Shown here: in pieces, positions 7,308 to 17,808 of the stretch
Position numbering within the stretch: position 1 is the first letter of the stretch
Layout of the letters: each line of letters opens with the position of its first letter
From: Terriglobales bacterium
GTDB lineage: Bacteria > Acidobacteriota > Terriglobia > Terriglobales > Acidobacteriaceae
Length of the DNA: 64,000 bases
NCBI GenBank assembly: GCA_035561515.1
Contig: DATMXP010000037.1
Location: forward strand, 1 to 64,000
Direction of reading: 5' to 3'
The notes under the pieces: generated by a model
Databases searched by the model: none
Seen by the model: only the letters and a program-made list of their open reading frames with translations
What the model was told of the DNA's origin: nothing
Translations under genes and position numbers: made by a program

Positions 7308-8000
7308 ATGTCGCGTAATCAGAATTTCTGGACGGGATTTGGAGTTGGTGCTGCTGCTGGTGCTGTTGCCATTCTGCTGCCACAAATACTAGGCCGTGCC
7401 GGAGCCAGCCGCATCATTCGTCTGGAGAAAAGCGTTCAGATCGGACGCCCCGTCGAGGAAGTCTTCGAGGCCTGGACTGATTGGGATCGCCTGCCTCGCG
7501 TTTCTGACCACATCGCCAACATTCGCAACTTCGGCAACCGCTCGCATTGGCGCGTGAACCTCGGCGGCCGAATCGTCGAGTGGCACGCTCTCACCGAGCA
7601 GTTCATTCAAAATCAGGCAATCGGATGGAAATCCATCAATGGACCCAAGCACACGGGGCGAATCACCTTCTCGCCGCTCGGGGACAACACCATCGTTCAC
7701 GTCACCATGAACTACGCGCCGCCTTCACGAGTGATGCGTCCATTTATGTCGTCGATGACTGGTCACATGGAAGGGCTGATTGAGAAAGTCCTGCGACAGT
7801 TCAAGGCTTCCGTTGAATCCAGGCCCGCAGGAGTACAGAACGCGGTGAGAACCGGAATCTCGCAACCCGGACCCGGCACCAGCATGACCGACTTGCCTCG
7901 AACGGGAACCTTCGGCGACGAACCACAGAAGATCGAGTCACGTTTCGGTGGCTCGGTACATCCTGCCGGCTATCCGAATTCGCCCGATGTGAAGCGCTAG
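7308..8000 (+). CDS. membrane-anchored SRPBCC (START-like) protein
   Basis: A 230-residue protein. An N-terminal hydrophobic, Gly/Ala-rich segment (WTGFGVGAAAGAVAILLPQIL, residues about 5-27) is followed by a polyketide cyclase / START-like domain. The latter begins with RLEKSVQIGRPVEEVFEAW and contains the WHALTEQFIQNQAIGWKSING core and a long C-terminal helix. The last 60 residues are polar and probably disordered. SRPBCC proteins hold hydrophobic ligands in a deep pocket; the ligand here is unknown. ATG at 7308 has GGAGA upstream. It is transcribed divergently from the YagU-like gene. Confidence 0.85.
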   Translation: MSRNQNFWTGFGVGAAAGAVAILLPQILGRAGASRIIRLEKSVQIGRPVEEVFEAWTDWDRLPRVSDHIANIRNFGNRSHWRVNLGGRIVEWHALTEQFIQNQAIGWKSINGPKHTGRITFSPLGDNTIVHVTMNYAPPSRVMRPFMSSMTGHMEGLIEKVLRQFKASVESRPAGVQNAVRTGISQPGPGTSMTDLPRTGTFGDEPQKIESRFGGSVHPAGYPNSPDVKR

Positions 8001-8024
8001 CAGCAGTTCGAATCCAGCTAGCGC
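7994..8024. terminator. inverted repeat between convergent stops
   Basis: GCGCTAGC (7994-8001) and GCTAGCGC (8017-8024) are perfectly complementary around a 15-nt loop. Each arm contains the TAG stop of one of the two convergent genes. It has no T-run, so termination is only a guess. Confidence 0.4.
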
Positions 8025-8506
8025 CGGATCACCATGTCTTCCATCGGCATGGATTTCAGTTCCACCTCGCGCGACTTCGTGGTGGATTTCTTCGTTTCGC
8101 TTGTCACGGTCAACTTGCCCTTGAGCGTACGGTATCCTTCTTCGCCTTTCACCTTCTTGGAATCGGTGACAACCGTGCCGTTAAACTCGTACCAGACGCC
8201 GTGTACGGTCTTTGTGACGAAGTGCAGTTGGTCCCCCTTTAGTTCGCCTTCCTTTATGAGATGGTCGAGGAAGGCGCCTTTATCACTGTCTTCTTCTCCA
8301 TAGCGGGAGATGAACCCCGTCACTCTCGTCCCATCCTCCACGTCGATTTGCAGGAACTCCCCATCGGAAAGAAAGGTGTACATCCCCGAGATATCCTCTT
8401 CCGTTCCGGGTTTAGCCTCGGCGGGCGGCTTGTCTTGGGGTTGAGTTTGCGCAAAGCAGAGGGCTGTCGCTGCCATCATTAGCAGTATCAGTGCTGTCTT
8501 CATCAA
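8018..8506 (-). CDS. secreted hypothetical protein
   Basis: A 162-residue protein with a clear signal peptide (MMKTALILLMMAATALCFAQ, cleavage probably near residue 19-20). The mature part has a short Pro/Glu linker, then a beta-rich domain of alternating polar and hydrophobic residues (GMYTFLSDGEFLQIDVEDG, VHGVWYEFNGTV). Exported, probably periplasmic. I recognise no family. It is convergent with the SRPBCC gene and alone on its strand. Confidence 0.7.
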   Translation of the reverse strand: MMKTALILLMMAATALCFAQTQPQDKPPAEAKPGTEEDISGMYTFLSDGEFLQIDVEDGTRVTGFISRYGEEDSDKGAFLDHLIKEGELKGDQLHFVTKTVHGVWYEFNGTVVTDSKKVKGEEGYRTLKGKLTVTSETKKSTTKSREVELKSMPMEDMVIRR

Positions 8507-8653
8507 TGGGACCTTCTTCTCACATTAGAGCACGGAATTTGCTGGTTACCATTGGCATCTGCACCTTACTCTCTCGTTATAGGTCGGGTATTGTCCTGAG
8601 AATTACCCGGCCAAAGCTGCTCTATAATTCCTAATACACTTCACTGGTGACAA

Positions 8654-10531
8654 ATGGCGTCCACCCCGCGTGAAATCCAAGGCTTTCTCCCTCTTGAGGC
8701 AGAACTGCCGGACCTCCATTTGCTCATCGAACTCCCTCCCTGGCACCGCGTTTTCTTCGGAAACATGGTGGACTTTCTTCACCTTCGCCGGCAGCCTCGT
8801 TACTGGTACCGCTACGCCCCGGCGCAGTTTTGGGACGACGTCTTCGTGGCTCGCGGCATTCCCTGGAGCCGCGTTCGCCAATCTGCTTTTGCGCACATCT
8901 TTGTGATTCTGGCCATTTATGGCCTTACCGATGCGTGGACGAAATGGTACCTGCGGCAGCCCAGAGTCCAACTTCGCACCATCGTGAAGTACGATCTTTC
9001 GGAATACCTTCCGCCGCTTGAGACCGGAAGCGAACCTGCGCCAGCGCCGCGCAAAGGGCAGCCCAAACTCGCCAGGCAACACATCATTTCTTTGCCGCGT
9101 AACCCCGATAACCGCGAGCAGACCATCATTTCCGCGCCTGATGTGAAGCTGCCATCGAACATCCCTCTGCCCAATATCGTCGCGTGGACACCTGTCCCTG
9201 GCGTGCCGACCGCTCTTGCCCATCGTGACGTCTCGCAGATTCGCATGCCCAATCTGCCGAATTCCATCATTGCGCCGCCACCCGAGACCTATTCCCCCGA
9301 CCTTTCAAAATCCGCACTGTCCAGTGTGGGGCCGAAGATCATTCCACCTCCGCCGGACGCTGCCAGCTTCGACTCAACTCACAAGCTGAATGCGCCAACC
9401 GGAATCATCGGTCCGCCTCCATCTGCTGACCTGGCCCGTCTGAACCAGCGTTCCATGAATGCCCCAACGCCGTCCGTTATCGGGCCGCCACCCGACGCGA
9501 ACCTATCTCGTAATCTGGGGACCATGAATATCGGCCACATGACGCCTACCGTCTCCGCACCGAAATTCGAAGTCGCGGAGCAGCGTGCAATTCAACTCGC
9601 TCCCAGTAAAGGGCCCGTTGGCAGGAGCCAACCCACTCGCGGAGGATCTGCTGCCGCAGGCGGCGCTCCACCGATCAATCCCGTCGGCGGAATCAAAAGC
9701 GGGCCCGATGCGGGGCAGTTCATTGCTCTGAACGTCAATCCCGTTGTGCCGAACGGGCCCCTTCGCATTCCGCCCGGACGCCGTTCCGGTGAGTTCGAAG
9801 TCGGCCCCGAAGGCAAACCCGACGCTCCCGGCACGCCCGAGATTAAAGCTGGCGGCACGGGGCCCGGAGGATCTGGAACCGGAAGCTCCGGAGGAGCAGG
9901 GAAGTCCAACAGCCAATTGCCGAGCGGCATTTCCATCGCAAATACTCCCGGTGCTCCGGCCCCGGGATCCGTCGTGGTATCGGCTCCCAATCCCGAAAAG
10001 CGCCCAACCCCCTCTTTCGCGGACGCGGCTCGAGAAGTCTTGAGTGCTTCCGCACGGCCGCCTCGGATCGGGGAAATTCCCCGCGATACCCGCTCAGGCT
10101 CCAGCGCACCGGAGATGCCAAAGATTGAGGGCCGCGTATTCGGGACGAAAAAGGTCTACACCCTCGCTCTCAATATGCCGAACCTCACTTCTTCTGGTGG
10201 AAGCTGGATCATCCGCTTCGCCGAACTGGGCCAGGAACGGAGTGGCGCGGCAATCAGTGCTCCGGTTGCGATGACCAAGGTTGATCCCGCTTATCCGGCT
10301 GAACTTATGCGTGACGGAGTGGAAGGCACTGTCATCCTCTACGCCGTCATTCACAAAGACGGCACAGTAGGCGACGTCCGAGTCATCAAAGGTGTCCAGG
10401 AGAAGCTCAACGAGAGTGCCCGGCTTGCTCTGACCCGTTGGAAATTCCGCCCCGGCACGAAAAACGGCGAAGCCGTCGAGCTCGAAGCTGTTGTCCAGAT
10501 CCCATTCAAAGCTCCCCGCTTTCATTTCTAA
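8654..10531 (+). CDS. large TonB-family energy-transducer-like protein with Pro-rich repeats
   Basis: A 625-residue protein. A cytoplasmic N-terminal segment of about 75 residues precedes one membrane helix (about 77-95, AFAHIFVILAIYGL). A long periplasmic region (about 100-500) is very rich in Pro, Gly, Ser and Asn and contains four spaced copies of an I-I-x-P-P-P-x-x-x-x motif (IIAPPPETYS, IIPPPPDAAS, IIGPPPSADL, VIGPPPDANL). The C-terminal 90 residues form a TonB domain (YPAELMRDGVEGTVILYAVI, then LALTRWKFRPGT). Such proteins couple the inner-membrane proton gradient to outer-membrane receptors. No ExbB/ExbD genes are adjacent. The unusually long N-terminal extension suggests a specialised partner. 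A response-regulator gene follows 79 bp downstream. Confidence 0.88.
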   Translation: MASTPREIQGFLPLEAELPDLHLLIELPPWHRVFFGNMVDFLHLRRQPRYWYRYAPAQFWDDVFVARGIPWSRVRQSAFAHIFVILAIYGLTDAWTKWYLRQPRVQLRTIVKYDLSEYLPPLETGSEPAPAPRKGQPKLARQHIISLPRNPDNREQTIISAPDVKLPSNIPLPNIVAWTPVPGVPTALAHRDVSQIRMPNLPNSIIAPPPETYSPDLSKSALSSVGPKIIPPPPDAASFDSTHKLNAPTGIIGPPPSADLARLNQRSMNAPTPSVIGPPPDANLSRNLGTMNIGHMTPTVSAPKFEVAEQRAIQLAPSKGPVGRSQPTRGGSAAAGGAPPINPVGGIKSGPDAGQFIALNVNPVVPNGPLRIPPGRRSGEFEVGPEGKPDAPGTPEIKAGGTGPGGSGTGSSGGAGKSNSQLPSGISIANTPGAPAPGSVVVSAPNPEKRPTPSFADAAREVLSASARPPRIGEIPRDTRSGSSAPEMPKIEGRVFGTKKVYTLALNMPNLTSSGGSWIIRFAELGQERSGAAISAPVAMTKVDPAYPAELMRDGVEGTVILYAVIHKDGTVGDVRVIKGVQEKLNESARLALTRWKFRPGTKNGEAVELEAVVQIPFKAPRFHF

Positions 10532-10609
10532 GGTTTCATTCTTTGTCCGACTGAGCTGAATTCAGCATCCAATCACTCTGTTGCCCGGAGGTGCGTCATC
10601 ACAGACAAG

Positions 10610-11419
10610 GTGCGAATCCTGTTTGTCGACGACGAGCCCAACATTCGCGCGTCACTGCCGGCAATTCTCCGTCTGCATGGATTCCAGGTCACATCCGCTG
10701 GAACGGTTGGCGAAGCGCTACAGGCCATCGCCTCCGAGAAATTTGACGTGCTTATCTCCGACCTCAACATCGGTAGTCCCGGTGATGGCTTCACCGTCGT
10801 GAGCGCCATGCGTCGCACCCAGCCCAACTGTGTAACGCTCATCCTCACCGGGTATCCTGCGTTTGAAACGGCGCTTCAGGCAATTCGAAGCCAGGTCGAC
10901 GACTACCTCATCAAGCCCGCTGGCGCCGAGAAACTCGTCAAAGCGATCGAAGCTCGTTTAAACCATCGCGCGCCTCATCGGCCGATTGTGCCCAAGCGTG
11001 TCTCTGCCATCCTTCTCGAAAATGCCCAGGCGCTGGTGGATACCATCGTCGACAGGGAACTCCGCATTCTGCATTTGCCCCGTGTTCATTTGAGTGAAGA
11101 AGAATGCCGCCAGAACGCATTGAGTTTCGTCGAGGCGCTGGCACTCCAGCTCGAGAATGGCAGGACCGAACTGCTCCCCGATCTCGTGGAATTGAGCGCT
11201 GCTCACGGGCAGGCGCGCTTCAGGCAGGGATACTCGGCGCCTCTTCTGGTGGAAGAGCATCGCCTCTTCTGCAATGCGGTACTCGAGTGTGTTCAGAACA
11301 ACCTGCTGGCCGTGGATGTCAGCAGCCTGGTGCCCGATCTCAAGCACCTGTCAGATATTCTCGCTTCCATGCTGCGAGAAGCAGTAGCGTCGTTTACCCT
11401 CGTCTCCGACGCTGCGTAA
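10610..11419 (+). CDS. response regulator with C-terminal helical (RsbRD_N-like) domain
   Basis: A 269-residue protein starting at GTG 10610, where the receiver begins immediately as VRILFVDDEPN. The receiver (1-120) has the acidic pair, phosphoacceptor Asp in VLISDLNIG, Thr in LILTGYP and Lys in YLIKPAG, so it should be phosphorylatable. The C-terminal part (about 130-265) is all-helical, with ECRQNALSFVEALALQLENG and a second helical half. This resembles the RsbRD_N / globin-like domain of stress-sensor proteins (inference). It has no DNA-binding domain, so it probably works by protein contact. It follows the TonB-family gene and may be co-transcribed with it. Confidence 0.8.
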   Translation: MRILFVDDEPNIRASLPAILRLHGFQVTSAGTVGEALQAIASEKFDVLISDLNIGSPGDGFTVVSAMRRTQPNCVTLILTGYPAFETALQAIRSQVDDYLIKPAGAEKLVKAIEARLNHRAPHRPIVPKRVSAILLENAQALVDTIVDRELRILHLPRVHLSEEECRQNALSFVEALALQLENGRTELLPDLVELSAAHGQARFRQGYSAPLLVEEHRLFCNAVLECVQNNLLAVDVSSLVPDLKHLSDILASMLREAVASFTLVSDAA

Positions 11420-11441
11420 GAACGCGAAGGGAAGCCGCCCG

Positions 11442-12377
11442 CTAGACCTCTTGCTCCACCAACACCGGTGCTCTGAGGTTAGTAAAGTCGCGCTCCTTCG
11501 GCGCCCCTTCCATAGCCATCAGCACGAAGCGCTTTGCCGCCCGAGACAAGCTCCGTCCTTCTCGATAGACCAGTCCCAGTTCGCGGTAAATCGGTGCCGC
11601 ATCTGTCCGCAGGATCTTGATCTTCCCCTCTTTTACTTCTTCCTGCACGAAGCTCTCGCAGATCATTGATATGCCCAGTCCGGCGCTCACGAACTTCTTC
11701 ACCATTTCCGCGCTGGTCAACTCCATCGTCACCTTCAACTGTGGACGGAACGGGCGCAACTGCTTCTCCATGATTCTCCGCAGCGAGCCCATCTTATGCA
11801 GGATCAGGTCCTGTTGTGCGACTTCCGATGTCGTCCATGCCTTCCGCTTGGCGATCTCACTGCTCGAAGCTGCGATCCAGACCAGCGGATCCCGGTAAAT
11901 TGGAGTCACGATCAGCGTGCTCGAACGAACTGGCATCGTTACCACACCCAACTCGAGTTCGTTGTCCTCCACCTTTTGCAGCACTTTGTGGCTGAAATTG
12001 CGATATACGCTGATTCGCACCTCGGGAAACTGCGTGTGATACCGCGAAAGCAGGCCCGGCAATACATGCAGGAAAGTCGTCTCGTTTGCCCCGATCGAAA
12101 GCACTCCACGTACATCTGACCCCGAATCCGCCACCACTTGCAGCGATTCCTGCCGCAAGGCAATCATCTGCTTGGCGTAATCCAGAAAAAGTTCCCCCGC
12201 CGGCGTCAACGTGACCAGTTTCTTTGTGCGGTCAAACAGCTTGGCGCCGTTTTCCTCCTCGAGCTTTCGTATCTGCGCGCTGATGGCCGGCTGCGAACGC
12301 AGAACTTTTTCCGCCGCCCGCGAAAAATTCCCCAATTCCGCCACTGCAATGAAGCTTATGAGTTGGTCGAAGTCCAT
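11442..12377 (-). CDS. LysR-family transcriptional regulator
   Basis: A 311-residue LysR-type regulator. The winged HTH is at residues 1-60 (FDQLISFIAVAELGNFSRAA, then SQPAISAQIRKLEEE). A linker helix and a two-lobed periplasmic-binding-like effector domain follow (from about 90, VLSIGANETTFLHVLP). Full family length. The target is unknown. LysR regulators often control a divergent neighbour, which here would be nrdJ, although 600 bp and a separate nrdJ promoter lie between. The effector cannot be predicted from the sequence. Confidence 0.93.
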   Translation of the reverse strand: MDFDQLISFIAVAELGNFSRAAEKVLRSQPAISAQIRKLEEENGAKLFDRTKKLVTLTPAGELFLDYAKQMIALRQESLQVVADSGSDVRGVLSIGANETTFLHVLPGLLSRYHTQFPEVRISVYRNFSHKVLQKVEDNELELGVVTMPVRSSTLIVTPIYRDPLVWIAASSSEIAKRKAWTTSEVAQQDLILHKMGSLRRIMEKQLRPFRPQLKVTMELTSAEMVKKFVSAGLGISMICESFVQEEVKEGKIKILRTDAAPIYRELGLVYREGRSLSRAAKRFVLMAMEGAPKERDFTNLRAPVLVEQEV

Positions 12378-12715
12378 GTTTGTATTGTGAGCCAGAAATG
12401 TGAACGCCGTATTAGAAGTTATCTATTAGTCGCATAGGAATTTTGTATGACCATTTCGGGAATCGCAGCTAAGAAATACACGCTGTCACGATGCCCTAAA
12501 GTCCTCGTTTTCCACCCTTTCCACACTTGCACCGGATTCGGGTAATTGACCCCATCCCGCACCACACTTACTCTGAACTCGCCTGTCCCGGCCCACCCAG
12601 CCCAAAGCCAGACAAGCTCGTGGCAACGCTCAAAATGGCACCTTGTGTCAAGTGCCGTTTTGGACAAGAATCGCCCCGGATAAGTAATTGAACTACAATA
12701 GGTAGTACATGGGTC

Positions 12716-12744
12716 TTGACACGCCCAACATACAGGCGTAATTT
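12716..12744 (+). promoter_or_regulatory. sigma70-type promoter of nrdJ
   Basis: TTGACA at 12716-12721 (perfect -35), a 17-bp spacer, then TAATTT at 12739-12744 (-10). Transcription would begin near 12751, giving an untranslated leader of about 225 nt before the nrdJ ATG. Confidence 0.7.
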
Positions 12745-12750
12745 CAGCAT

Positions 12751-12976
12751 CCCAAGCTTGTGAAGGAACTTCCACAGGAAGCTGCTCGAGCCTGCGGGGG
12801 AGGGGACGCAAGCCTGGTCTCAAGCCGGAGTTCCGGCACTGGCTTCACCAGAAAGTGATCTTTGCTGTACGCCCAGATTTTTGCCTTCGCGCTCGCTTAC
12901 GCGTGAACTCGGAACCACGATTCCGGGAGCGAAGGTCGCATTAACCTTTTTTGCCGTGTCTGAAGGAGACCAGTCC
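12751..12976 (+). promoter_or_regulatory. structured 5' leader of nrdJ, candidate cis-regulatory RNA
   Basis: The leader contains nested pairing: AAGCC (12810-12814) can pair with GGCTT (12841-12845), enclosing a perfect hairpin GCCGG-AGTT-CCGGC (12824-12837). Just upstream lies a G-rich segment with GGGGACGCAAGCC (12802-12814) and GGAACTTCC-type self-complementary sequence near 12764. It does not match the adenosylcobalamin riboswitch core that would be the obvious expectation for a B12-dependent enzyme. A candidate structured RNA called the nrdJ motif has been reported upstream of such genes, as far as I recall. I cannot compare it here. Confidence 0.45.
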
Positions 12977-16021
<3,045 letters not shown>

Positions 16022-16032
16022 AGTTTTTGTAG

Positions 16033-16066
16033 CTGACAGGGCGAAGCCCTGTCAGCGTTTGTTTGT
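16033..16066 (+). terminator. hairpin after nrdJ, likely terminator
   Basis: CTGACAGGGC (16033-16042), loop GAA, GCCCTGTCAG (16046-16055), then CGTTTGTTTGT. The 10-bp stem begins 12 bp after the nrdJ stop. Its core AGGGC-GAA-GCCCT resembles other hairpins in this region (17355-17374). Confidence 0.65.
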
Positions 16067-16106
16067 CATTCCGACGCCGAGCGTAGCGAGGTGGAGGAAT
16101 CCCTAC
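16065..16106. repeat. dispersed-repeat-like intergenic element
   Basis: Starts GTCATTCCGACGCCGAGC, continues GTAGCGAGGTGGAGGAATCCC. This phrasing (GTCATTCCGA...GCGTAGCGAGG...GAGGAATC) is, as I recall, common in intergenic DNA of several phyla including Acidobacteriota. A degenerate relative (GTCGAGTGGAGCGAGGTGAAG) is seen at about 17431-17467. Confidence 0.5.
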
Positions 16107-16235
16107 CGCGACCACCATCGCGCCGGGACTCACGCCACGCGAGGCGACATATCGATCGATTTCTCCGGCCGAACGACGCCGGACAGCAAGCTCTGGGTAC
16201 GGAACGGTTTCGTTCCGGACCGGAGGTGATGGAAG

Positions 16236-16259
16236 AGCCTGGCTTCGGCCAGGCTTTTT
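16236..16259 (+). terminator. rho-independent terminator
   Basis: AGCCTGGC (16236-16243), loop TTCG, GCCAGGCT (16248-16255), then a T-run. It is the strongest terminator shape between nrdJ and the metallo-hydrolase gene, ending 49 bp before the next start. Confidence 0.8.
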
Positions 16260-16307
16260 CACTTTCGCCTAACCGCTGCGCTACCATGATTCCCGGGATG
16301 GCAACGC

Positions 16308-17195
16308 ATGAAATTCTTTCTTCTTGCTCTTTTACTTTGTTGCGCACTCGCAGTCTCGGCCCAAAGCCAGGATCGCCCGCTCAAGGTCACCCTGCTCGGC
16401 ACCGGTGTCCCTGACCCCGATCCCGACCGCTTCGGCGCCTCCATCCTCGTTCAAACCCCCGACGCCAACCTCCTCTTCGACGTCGGCCGTGGCGCCGTCA
16501 CTCGCCTCAAGCAGGCCGGAGTTTCGGCCGACCACATCCGCGCCGTCTTCCTCACCCACCTGCATTACGACCACTTCGCCTCGCTGCCCGATCTCTTGCT
16601 TACCGCCTGGCTCTTCGGACGCACCACTCCGCTCCCCGTCTACGGACCGCCCGGCTCTCTCTCCATGACCGCCGCACTAACGAAAGCGTTCTCCGCCGAC
16701 GTCGCCTCGCGCTCGCTCCCCGCCGAAGGCGCGCAGTTTCGCACCTCTGAGATCCACGAAGGCCTCGTCTACGAGCAAGGCGCCCTCCGCGTCACCGCGT
16801 TTCTCGTCGATCACCGCCAACTCAAGCCCGCGTTCGGATACCGCATCGATTACCACAACCGCTCCGTCATCGTCTCCGGCGATACCCGCTATTCGGCCAA
16901 CCTGGTCAAGTTTGCGAAAGGCGCCGACGTCGTCATGCACGCCGCATGGCTTCCCGACGCGAAGAACCCCGCGCCCCCGGAAAAGCGTGGCATCGCCTCC
17001 GCCGAAGACGCCGCCCGTGTCTTTGCCGAAATCAAGCCCCGCCTCGGCGTCATCTATCACTACCTCGCGCCCGAGGGCATTGCCGACGCCGTCCGTCGCA
17101 TCTACCCGGGCCGCGTCGTCGTCGCCGATGACCTCACCACCATCACCGTTACCGACAAAGACGTGCTTCTGCAGCACCCAAAGTCCAAAGATTGA
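16308..17195 (+). CDS. secreted metallo-beta-lactamase-fold hydrolase (RNase Z-like group)
   Basis: A 295-residue protein with a signal peptide (MKFFLLALLLCCALAVSAQS). The metal-binding motif is LTHLHYDHFASL (HxHxDH). A later Asp lies in VSGDTRYS, a His in DVVMHAAW and a final His in IYHYLAPEG. The opening VTLLGTGVPDPDPDRFG is typical of the RNase Z / arylsulfatase-like branch. It hydrolyses an ester or phosphoester in the periplasm; the substrate cannot be assigned. It is flanked on both sides by hairpins and repeats and appears monocistronic. Confidence 0.88.
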   Translation: MKFFLLALLLCCALAVSAQSQDRPLKVTLLGTGVPDPDPDRFGASILVQTPDANLLFDVGRGAVTRLKQAGVSADHIRAVFLTHLHYDHFASLPDLLLTAWLFGRTTPLPVYGPPGSLSMTAALTKAFSADVASRSLPAEGAQFRTSEIHEGLVYEQGALRVTAFLVDHRQLKPAFGYRIDYHNRSVIVSGDTRYSANLVKFAKGADVVMHAAWLPDAKNPAPPEKRGIASAEDAARVFAEIKPRLGVIYHYLAPEGIADAVRRIYPGRVVVADDLTTITVTDKDVLLQHPKSKD

Positions 17196-17204
17196 TGGCC
17201 CCGA

Positions 17205-17350
17205 TCTCGATTGTTGGTGGGGTGTCGTATCTCGAGCATGGATTCCGCATCTCGACATCGATGAGTCTCGCATCTCGATCATTGATGCTTCCCGCATCTC
17301 GACTATTGATGGATTCCGTATCAATGGTTGATGGGTTTCGTATCTCGACT
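17205..17350. repeat. degenerate tandem repeat, unit about 21 bp
   Basis: About seven copies of a unit close to ATCTCGAC-ATTGATG-GATTCCGC begin 10 bp after the metallo-hydrolase stop. ATCTCGA recurs at roughly 21-bp spacing, with TTGATG in the middle of each unit. Copies differ by several substitutions. On the minus strand the unit reads as a seven-residue repeat of the type EMRDSSM, but there is no sign that it is translated. Confidence 0.7.
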
Positions 17351-17354
17351 TTAG

Positions 17355-17374
17355 CCCAGGGCGGAAGCCCTGGG
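17355..17374. repeat. GC-rich hairpin repeat
   Basis: CCCAGGGC, loop GGAA, GCCCTGGG: a perfect 8-bp stem with tetraloop, without a T-tail. It is similar in core to the hairpin after nrdJ and probably belongs to a dispersed palindromic family. Confidence 0.6.
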
Positions 17375-17401
17375 TAGCCGGCCCCAAAGCAGTTTTCACA
17401 G

Positions 17402-17421
17402 GGCACGGCTTTAGCCGTGCC
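17402..17421. repeat. GC-rich hairpin repeat
   Basis: GGCACGGC, loop TTTA, GCCGTGCC: a second perfect 8-bp stem with tetraloop, 27 bp after the previous one. Same architecture, different stem sequence. Confidence 0.6.
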
Positions 17422-17808
17422 GAAAGTTAAGTTCGACGTCGAGTGGAGCGAGGTGAAGTAATCCCTTCACCACAACGGCCCTCGGGACATCGTCCAATTG
17501 CGCCAGTGATCGGTGGGGTTAGGTGGTTAGTTCCAAAACCGGAAAGTTAGGTGATTCTTTGTTGCAGCAATTACCTTTTGTGTTATAAGCGTGTATTCCC
17601 CCTTCACGACACCGGCCAACAATCTCTGGCTCGGAACACAAGTTTCGGGCGCAAGAGACAACGGCGCCACAAAAAGGTTGTGCCGTTGTTGTGTTCGCAT
17701 CAAAACGCCCTGTGAAAGAAAAGTGATGTCGGAGTGAAGCTCTAAAGGGATCGCGAAAAGACTGACGCAGCGGTTCAGTTGGCTTTTGCTCCAGAAAGGA
17801 AACGATCT

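Larger units (their letters stand above)
12378..12976. other. long intergenic region between the LysR gene and nrdJ
   Basis: No gene supported: the frames here are overlapping opposite-strand shadows without family features. It should hold the lysR promoter on its left side. On its right side it holds the nrdJ promoter and leader, described separately. The part from about 12440 to 12700 shows no feature that I can name. Confidence 0.5.
17196..17808. other. repeat-rich intergenic region upstream of the receiver/kinase pair
   Basis: It holds a degenerate 21-bp tandem repeat (17205-17350), two GC-rich hairpins (17355-17374, 17402-17421), a decayed dispersed element (17431-17467) and, nearer the next gene, an inverted repeat ACAACGG/CCGTTGT (17658-17689). 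TTGCAG (17562-17567), a 16-bp spacer and TATAAG (17584-17589) could be a weak promoter for the AT-rich gene pair. An antisense frame over 17519-17821 has no recognisable feature. Confidence 0.5.

Noticed and set aside
12568-12823. Minus-strand frames between lysR and nrdJ
   Set aside because: They cover the nrdJ promoter and leader hairpin and have no family features.
12751-12976. Adenosylcobalamin or c-di-GMP (GEMM) riboswitch
   Set aside because: The conserved cobalamin core and B12-box sequences are not present. GGGGACGCAAGCC only partly resembles the GEMM core and the flanking stems do not fit.
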